Shown here piece by piece: positions 58,776-64,000 of a stretch of DNA of 64,000 nt. Position numbers and translations under genes: made by a program. The stretch is from the NCBI GenBank assembly GCA_024235695.1, contig JACKLX010000009.1, forward strand, positions 62,001 to 126,000, given 5' to 3'. Source of the stretch: Accumulibacter sp. (lineage in GTDB: Bacteria; Pseudomonadota; Gammaproteobacteria; Burkholderiales; Rhodocyclaceae). Below the pieces are notes generated by a model, which made no database searches, had not been told where the DNA came from, and saw nothing but the letters and a program-made list of their open reading frames with translations. How positions within the stretch are numbered: the stretch's first letter is position 1; each line of letters starts with the position of its first letter.

Positions 58776-59533
58776 AGGCGAACCTCGATGCCTCGCTCGC
58801 GCATGTACTCCTTGGCTTGCTGAATGCTGTACTCGCCAAAGTGGAAGATGCTCGCTGCCAGCACCGCGTCGGCACCACCTTCCGCGACGCCGTCGGCGAG
58901 ATGTTGCAGGTTGCCGACGCCACCGCTGGCGATTACCGGGATGTCGACGGCGCCCGCTATCGCACGGGTCAGCGGCAGGTCGAAACCGTTGCGGGTACCG
59001 TCGCGGTCCATGCTGGTGAGCAGGATTTCGCCGGCACCGAGTTGCTGGACTCGGCGAGCCCAGGCGATGGCGTCGATGCCGGTGTTGCGGCGCCCGCCAT
59101 GGGTAAATACCTGCCACACGCCCGGGGCCTGCTGCTTGGCGTCGATGGCCACGACGATGCACTGGTTGCCGACCTTGGCCGACGCCTCGGCAACGAGCTC
59201 CGGGTTCTCGACGGCGGCCGTGTTCATGCTCACCTTGTCGGCGCCGGCATTCAGCAGACGCCGCACGTCGGCCACCGAGCGTACGCCACCGCCGACGGTG
59301 AGGGGGATGAAGACCTCCGCCGCGCAGGCTTCGACGACGTGCAGGATGATGTCACGCTGATCCGACGAGGCGGTGATGTCGAGAAAGGTGACTTCGTCGG
59401 CCCCCTGCTCGTCGTAGCGGCGGGCGACCTCGACCGGGTCGCCGGCATCGCGCAGGTCAACGAAGTTGGTGCCCTTGACAACGCGACCGGCCGTCACGTC
59501 GAGGCAGGGGATGATCCGCTTGGCCAGGCCCAC
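58772..59533 (-). CDS. hisF: Imidazole glycerol phosphate synthase, cyclase subunit
   Basis: 253 residues, TIM barrel. [20 protein letters not shown] with catalytic Asp in [36 protein letters not shown] and the second catalytic Asp in [15 protein letters not shown]. Pairs with HisH. 40 bp after hisA. Confidence 0.97.
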   Translation of the reverse strand: MGLAKRIIPCLDVTAGRVVKGTNFVDLRDAGDPVEVARRYDEQGADEVTFLDITASSDQRDIILHVVEACAAEVFIPLTVGGGVRSVADVRRLLNAGADKVSMNTAAVENPELVAEASAKVGNQCIVVAIDAKQQAPGVWQVFTHGGRRNTGIDAIAWARRVQQLGAGEILLTSMDRDGTRNGFDLPLTRAIAGAVDIPVIASGGVGNLQHLADGVAEGGADAVLAASIFHFGEYSIQQAKEYMRERGIEVRL

Positions 59534-59573
59534 GATCAGTCAGCGCCTTGATCCTGCCGAGAACGGGCGGCGA

Positions 59574-60317
59574 TCAGCTGTCGCTCGCACGGTCGGCTTC
59601 GGCCTGCGCCAAGGCGAAGTCGAGCGAGCCGTCGTAGACGGCGCGGCCGGCGATGGCCGCGCTGATCCCTTCCTGTTCGACCGCGCAGAGCCGTCGGACG
59701 TCGTCGATGCTCGACAGGCCGCCGCTGGCGATCACCGGAATCAGCAGGGCCTGGGCAAGCTTCACCGTCGCCTCGACGTTGATCCCCGAGAGCATGCCGT
59801 CACGGCCGATGTCGGTGTAAATGATCGCTTCGACGCCGTAGTCCTCGTATTTCCTGGCCAGATCGATGACATCGTGGCCGGTCATCTTCGACCAGCCTTC
59901 GACCGCCACCTTGCCGTCGCGCGCGTCGAGACCGACGATGATGTGCCCGGGAAAGGCGCCGCAGGCATCGTGCAGGAAGCCGGGATTCTTCACCGCAGCC
60001 GTGCCGATGATGACGTAACTGACGCCGTCGTCGAGGCAGCGCTCGATGGTGTCGAGATCGCGGATGCCGCCGCCGAGCTGCACCGGGATGTCATCGCCGA
60101 CGGCGTCGACGATTTCCTTGATCGCTCTTTCGTTCTTCGGCTTGCCGGCGAAGGCGCCGTCGAGATCGACCACATGCAGGCGGCGCGCGCCCTGTGCCAG
60201 CCAGTCGCGAGCCTGCTCGCCAGGGGAATTGGAAAACACGGTCACCTGGTCCATGAGACCCTGTTTGAGACGGACGCACTGTCCGTTTTTGAGGTCAATC
60301 GCGGGAATGATCAGCAT
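59574..60317 (-). CDS. hisA: ProFAR isomerase
   Basis: 247 residues from ATG 60317 ([20 protein letters not shown]). TIM barrel with the catalytic Asp in PAIDLK and [16 protein letters not shown], and [13 protein letters not shown]. It isomerises ProFAR to PRFAR. Confidence 0.97.
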   Translation of the reverse strand: MLIIPAIDLKNGQCVRLKQGLMDQVTVFSNSPGEQARDWLAQGARRLHVVDLDGAFAGKPKNERAIKEIVDAVGDDIPVQLGGGIRDLDTIERCLDDGVSYVIIGTAAVKNPGFLHDACGAFPGHIIVGLDARDGKVAVEGWSKMTGHDVIDLARKYEDYGVEAIIYTDIGRDGMLSGINVEATVKLAQALLIPVIASGGLSSIDDVRRLCAVEQEGISAAIAGRAVYDGSLDFALAQAEADRASDS

Positions 60318-60393
60318 GTCGAAAGTGAGAGCAGTAGTGAAAGGAGTCGATGGCAACGAGAGGAGGAAAGCGGCGCTGGACGCACAACGGTAC

Positions 60394-61053
60394 TCAGGGT
60401 TTCCAGGCGACGAAATTGGCGAGCAGGGCCAGGCCGTCTACCGCGCTCTTTTCGGGATGGCACTGAATGGCGAAGATATTATCCCGAGCCACCGCACTGG
60501 TAAAGGGGAGGCCATAGGCGGTCGTTCCGACGACGCAATCGTCAGCCAGCGGATCGACGAAATAGCTGTGCACAAAGTAGAAGCGCGCGCCATCGGCGAT
60601 GCCTTTCCAGAGGGCGTGCGGCTTGGCCTGCCGCACCTCGTTCCAGCCCATGTGCGGCACCTTGAGCCGCTTGCCTGCGGCGTCGACCATCCGGCTCGGC
60701 GGAAAGCGCCGGACAACACCCTGGATGACGCCCAGGCCGGCGACGTCACCTTCCTCGCTATGGTCGAAGAGCATCTGCTGGCCAATGCAGATGCCGAGAA
60801 AGGGCTTGTTTCTCGCCGCCTCGAGCACCGCTTCGCGCAAGCCGCGCGCCTGGAGCTCGCGCATGCAGTCGGGCATCGCACCCTGGCCGGGAAAGACCAC
60901 CCGTTCAGCGGCGAGGACCGCCGCCGGATCGGACGAGACGATTACCTGCCGATCAGCGGCGACGTGGACCAGCGCCTGCCAGACCGAACGCAGGTTGCCC
61001 ATGCCATAGTCGACGACGACAATCGCCCCCGCTGGGGCGCCCACCGCCGACAT
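60394..61053 (-). CDS. hisH: Imidazole glycerol phosphate synthase, glutaminase subunit
   Basis: 219 residues. [26 protein letters not shown], nucleophile Cys89 in [12 protein letters not shown] and His/Glu in [10 protein letters not shown]. It supplies ammonia to HisF. ATG shares one base with the hisB stop; an extra N-terminal AGAPAGA-like stretch suggests the start may be slightly downstream. Confidence 0.97.
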   Translation of the reverse strand: MSAVGAPAGAIVVVDYGMGNLRSVWQALVHVAADRQVIVSSDPAAVLAAERVVFPGQGAMPDCMRELQARGLREAVLEAARNKPFLGICIGQQMLFDHSEEGDVAGLGVIQGVVRRFPPSRMVDAAGKRLKVPHMGWNEVRQAKPHALWKGIADGARFYFVHSYFVDPLADDCVVGTTAYGLPFTSAVARDNIFAIQCHPEKSAVDGLALLANFVAWKP

Positions 61054-61640
61054 CAGAGCGTGCCCTTGGTCGACGGAATGCTGCCGGCGGTACGCGGATC
61101 GGCTTCGACGGCGATGCGCAGCGCGCGACCGAAAGCCTTGAACACCGTCTCCACCTGGTGGTGCGCGTTGTCGCCACGCAGGTTGTCGATGTGCAGGCTG
61201 ATCAAGGCGTGATTGACCAGGCCCTGGAAGAATTCATGCACCAGATCGACATCGAAGGAGCCGATCATGGCGCGCTTGAAATCGACGTGGAACTCCAGCC
61301 CCGGTCGCCCGGAGAGGTCGATCACCACCCGCGACAGCGCCTCGTCGAGAGGTACATAGGCGTGCCCGTAGCGTCGCACGCCCTGCTTGTCGCCGAGTGC
61401 CCTGGCCAGCGCCTGGCCAATGGTGATGCCGATATCCTCGACCGTATGATGGGCGTCGACATGCAGGTCTCCGTCGGCCCTGATTTCCAGATCGATCAGG
61501 CCATGGCGGGCGATCTGCTCGAGCATGTGATCGAGGAAGGGGACGCCGGTGGCGAAGCGGCTCTGACCGCTACCGTCGAGGTTCAGATGAACGGTGATCC
61601 GGGTTTCGAGCGTATTCCTGGAGACGTCTGCTTGCCGCAT
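61053..61640 (-). CDS. hisB: Imidazoleglycerol-phosphate dehydratase
   Basis: 195 residues from ATG 61640 ([20 protein letters not shown]), the usual length for a monofunctional enzyme. Manganese-site motifs [24 protein letters not shown] and [19 protein letters not shown]. First gene of the minus-strand his run in this window, because hisC upstream is inverted. Its promoter must therefore lie in 61641-61802 or within hisC. Confidence 0.97.
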   Translation of the reverse strand: MRQADVSRNTLETRITVHLNLDGSGQSRFATGVPFLDHMLEQIARHGLIDLEIRADGDLHVDAHHTVEDIGITIGQALARALGDKQGVRRYGHAYVPLDEALSRVVIDLSGRPGLEFHVDFKRAMIGSFDVDLVHEFFQGLVNHALISLHIDNLRGDNAHHQVETVFKAFGRALRIAVEADPRTAGSIPSTKGTL

Positions 61641-61715
61641 CGGAAGACCATCGCTGGTGGAAAAAGAACCGGGTTCGGAAAGGACGCCGAGCTGGTCGTT
61701 GCTGCCGCCTGGCGG

Positions 61716-61730
61716 CGCCGACAGTCGGCG
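61716..61730. promoter_or_regulatory. Inverted repeat between divergent hisB and hisC
   Basis: CGCCGACAGTCGGCG is a perfect 6-bp inverted repeat with a 3-nt centre in the 162-bp region between divergent start codons. It could be an operator or only a chance GC palindrome. No clear -35/-10 pairs accompany it. Confidence 0.3.
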
Positions 61731-61802
61731 AATGCGTGTCGCTGGACAGGTGCGCATGATAGCATCTTGCGCTTTCCTTGCATCCGACCCGGGCCGTCTT
61801 TC

Positions 61803-62879
61803 ATGAGCCGCTACTGGAGTTCCCTCGTTGATCGCCTGACCCCCTATGTCCCGGGAGAGCAGCCGCAGCTGGCGAACCTGGTCAAGCTGAACACCAACGA
61901 AAACCCCTATCCGCCGTCGTCACGCGTCGCCGCCGCGATTGCCGCGCAGCTGGTCGATGGCGGCGAGCTGCTGCGGCTCTACCCGGACCCCGATGCCGGC
62001 CTGCTCAAGGCCGCGATCGCCGCCCGCTTCGCCGATTGCGGTATCGCTGCGCCGCAGGTTTTCGTCGGCAATGGTTCCGACGAAGTGCTGGCGCATGTCT
62101 TCATGGCGCTGCTTCGCCAGCCCTTGCCGATTCTCTTTCCCGACATCACCTACAGCTTCTACCCGGTCTATTGCGGTCTGCATGACGTCGCCTACGCGAC
62201 GGTCGCGCTCGACGACGATTTCGCGATCCGCGTCGACGATTACGCCGCGGCGAACGGTGGCATCATTTTCCCGAATCCCAACGCGCCGACCGGCTGCCTG
62301 CTGCCGCTTGCGGCGATCGCCAGCCTGGCGGCCCGGCATCGGCAAGCGGTGGTGGTGGTCGACGAGGCCTACGTGGATTTCGGTGGCGAGTCGGCGATCG
62401 CGCTGGTCAACCAGCACCCGAACCTGCTGGTGGTGCAGACGCTCTCCAAGGCCTATTCGCTGGCCGGCCTGCGGGTCGGTTACGCCGTCGGCCATGTTGA
62501 TCTGATCGAGGCGCTGGAAAGGGTCAAGAACAGTTTCAATTCGTATCCGCTCGATCGCCTGGCGATCGTCGGCGCGGTCGCGGCGATCGCCGACCGGGAG
62601 CACTTCGAGACGACCCGGCAGGCAGTCATCCGCAGCCGCGAGGCCTTGCGCGGCGAGTTGCTGGCGCTCGCCTTCGAGGTCCTGCCGTCGGCTGCCAACT
62701 TCGTCTTCGTCCGCCACCCGCGACGCGACGCCGCCGAGATCGCCGCCGCTCTCCGCCAGCGTGGCATCATCGTCCGTTACTTCAAGCTGCCACGCATCGA
62801 CCAGCATCTGCGAATCACCATCGGCACCGACGCCCAGTGCGCCTCATTGATCGACGCCTTGCGCGAGATTCTCGGCTGA
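61803..62879 (+). CDS. hisC: Histidinol-phosphate aminotransferase, inverted relative to the his cluster
   Basis: 358 residues. [52 protein letters not shown], the PLP lysine in [16 protein letters not shown], and an Arg-containing C-terminus ([18 protein letters not shown]). A complete class-I/II PLP aminotransferase. The gene is on the plus strand between hisD and hisB, both minus, whereas in related genomes the order hisD-hisC-hisB runs one way. No strong Shine-Dalgarno precedes ATG 61803. It converges with hisD, 88 bp apart. Confidence 0.97.
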   Translation: MSRYWSSLVDRLTPYVPGEQPQLANLVKLNTNENPYPPSSRVAAAIAAQLVDGGELLRLYPDPDAGLLKAAIAARFADCGIAAPQVFVGNGSDEVLAHVFMALLRQPLPILFPDITYSFYPVYCGLHDVAYATVALDDDFAIRVDDYAAANGGIIFPNPNAPTGCLLPLAAIASLAARHRQAVVVVDEAYVDFGGESAIALVNQHPNLLVVQTLSKAYSLAGLRVGYAVGHVDLIEALERVKNSFNSYPLDRLAIVGAVAAIADREHFETTRQAVIRSREALRGELLALAFEVLPSAANFVFVRHPRRDAAEIAAALRQRGIIVRYFKLPRIDQHLRITIGTDAQCASLIDALREILG

Positions 62880-62967
62880 TCGGTGGGCGGCGGATGAGCC
62901 GCTGGCGGCCGGCAAGACGGCCATCCTGAGCAGCGCTCGGCGTCGTCGCGGGCCAGCGTTCGGCGCT

Positions 62968-64000
62968 TCAGCCGTCGACGCGGTAGCGGGCGGCGCGGGC
63001 GTGTGCCGGCAAACCCTCGCCGTCGGCCAGGGTCGCCGCGATGCGGCCGAGGGTCTTCGACGCGGCCTGCGAAACACGGATCAGGCTGCTCCGCTTCTGG
63101 AAGTCGTAGACCCCCAGCGGCGACGAGAAGCGCGCGCTGCCGGAAGTCGGCAGGACGTGGTTCGGCCCGGCGCAGTAGTCGCCCAGCGACTCCGAGCTAT
63201 GACGACCAATGAAGATCGCGCCGGCGTGACGAATCTTGTGCACCCAGGCGTCGGCATCGTCGACCGACAGTTCGAGGTGTTCGGGCGCGATCCGGTTGGC
63301 GATCCGGCAGGCTTCGTCGAGATCGCGCACCGCGATCAGCGCGCCGCGGTTTTCCAGCGCGGCACGGATCACCCGTTGCCGCGGCATGGTCGGCAGGAGT
63401 CTTTCGAGCGCCGCGGCGACTTGCTCGATATACGCGCGATCGGGACAAAGAAGTATCGACTGCGCCAGTTCGTCGTGCTCGGCTTGCGAGAAAAGATCCA
63501 TTGCGACCCAGTCCGGGTCGGTATGGCCGTCGCAGATGATCAGGATTTCCGATGGCCCGGCGACCATGTCGATGCCGACGACGCCGAAGACGCGGCGCTT
63601 GGCCGCGGCGACATAGGCGTTGCCCGGGCCGACGATCTTGTCGACCTGCGGGATGCTGCGTGTACCGTAGGCCAACGCTGCGATCGCCTGCGCGCCGCCG
63701 ATGGTGAACACCCGATCGACGCCGACCAGCGCCGCGGCAGCGAGCACCAGCGGGTTCTGCTCGCCGGCCGGCGTCGGCACGACCATGATCAGTTCGCCGA
63801 CGCCGGCGACGCGGGCCGGAATCGCATTCATCAGCACCGATGAAGGGTACGAGGCTTTGCCGCCGGGGACGTATAGCCCGACACGGTCGAGCGGCGTCAC
63901 CTTCTGGCCGAGCATCGTCGCGCGCTCTGGCGCGCCGCCATTGCTGCCGGACTGCTCTCCCTGCTCCTGGTCCTCGTCGCCCTCCTCGTATTGCCAGCTT
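62968..64000 (-). CDS. hisD: Histidinol dehydrogenase, C-terminal part (runs off the window)
   Basis: About 344 residues are visible, continuing past base 64000. [63 protein letters not shown], the zinc and catalytic His segment [25 protein letters not shown] and [15 protein letters not shown] are all intact. At the edge the frame reads SWQYEE, then about 19 extra polar residues (rich in Glu, Gln, Gly), then [12 protein letters not shown], where homologues go almost directly from SWQYEEADGT to LGQKVTPLD. The final two steps of histidine synthesis are carried out by this enzyme. Confidence 0.95.
   Translation of the reverse strand, partial: SWQYEEGDEDQEQGEQSGSNGGAPERATMLGQKVTPLDRVGLYVPGGKASYPSSVLMNAIPARVAGVGELIMVVPTPAGEQNPLVLAAAALVGVDRVFTIGGAQAIAALAYGTRSIPQVDKIVGPGNAYVAAAKRRVFGVVGIDMVAGPSEILIICDGHTDPDWVAMDLFSQAEHDELAQSILLCPDRAYIEQVAAALERLLPTMPRQRVIRAALENRGALIAVRDLDEACRIANRIAPEHLELSVDDADAWVHKIRHAGAIFIGRHSSESLGDYCAGPNHVLPTSGSARFSSPLGVYDFQKRSSLIRVSQAASKTLGRIAATLADGEGLPAHARAARYRVDG

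Overview
The window is GC-rich bacterial chromosome. Its conserved blocks (his-HIT-tat, glnS/ratA, mutY, ubiX, pbpC/alpha-2-macroglobulin) and a PEP-CTERM protein behind a sigma-54 promoter point to a betaproteobacterium of the Rhodocyclales. A floc- or EPS-forming relative of Candidatus Accumulibacter is my best guess. This is inferred from gene content and order, not from a marker-gene comparison.

Layout. 1-357: N-terminus of Rep helicase (minus). 535-12918: a MacAB-like ABC exporter (HlyD adaptor, ATPase, permease 1, permease 2) split by about 8 kb of accessory DNA. That insert holds a PIN toxin whose antitoxin is almost entirely deleted (3723-4224) and a type I restriction-modification locus with a DarT/DarG toxin-antitoxin pair between hsdS and hsdR (4349-11712). 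hsdM, hsdS, darT and darG look intact. hsdR is broken twice: it lacks the second helicase domain and carries an in-frame TAG. 12919-14320: PEP-CTERM GDSL hydrolase with a putative PEP-CTERM box, a sigma-54 promoter and a terminator.

14396-22560: housekeeping and stress genes: ArsC-like reductase, glnS, ratA, a TDT/SLAC1 carrier, a CDF metal exporter, an ArsN2-like acetyltransferase, dtd, bacterioferritin, a tRNA-Ala(GGC)/tRNA-Glu(UUC) pair with a clear promoter, and a DUF3750 protein. 22791-43532 (all minus): AsmA-like protein, a relic Zn alcohol dehydrogenase behind mmsA, a SEC-C/TPR/OGT-like glycosyltransferase, pbpC with an alpha-2-macroglobulin, a NaChBac-type sodium channel overlapping an htpX that lost its protease domain, apaH, galE, an H-NS-like protein and a flavin reductase.

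43919-55909: mutY; a very large Cache/five-PAS/GGDEF/EAL sensor; an MFS carrier, LON-substrate-binding protein, UbiX and Gx-transporter gene string; FAH-family enzyme; Nif3-like protein; a membrane-anchored HtrA protease; a class II amidotransferase. 55961-64000: tatCBA, HIT, hisE-I-F-A-H-B (minus), hisC inverted on the plus strand, and the C-terminal part of hisD, which carries a polar insertion at the window edge.

The most distinctive features are the hsdMS-darTG-hsdR composite inside an efflux operon, the antitoxin-less PIN toxin, and a series of in-frame domain losses (hsdR, htpX, adh) next to intact neighbours.
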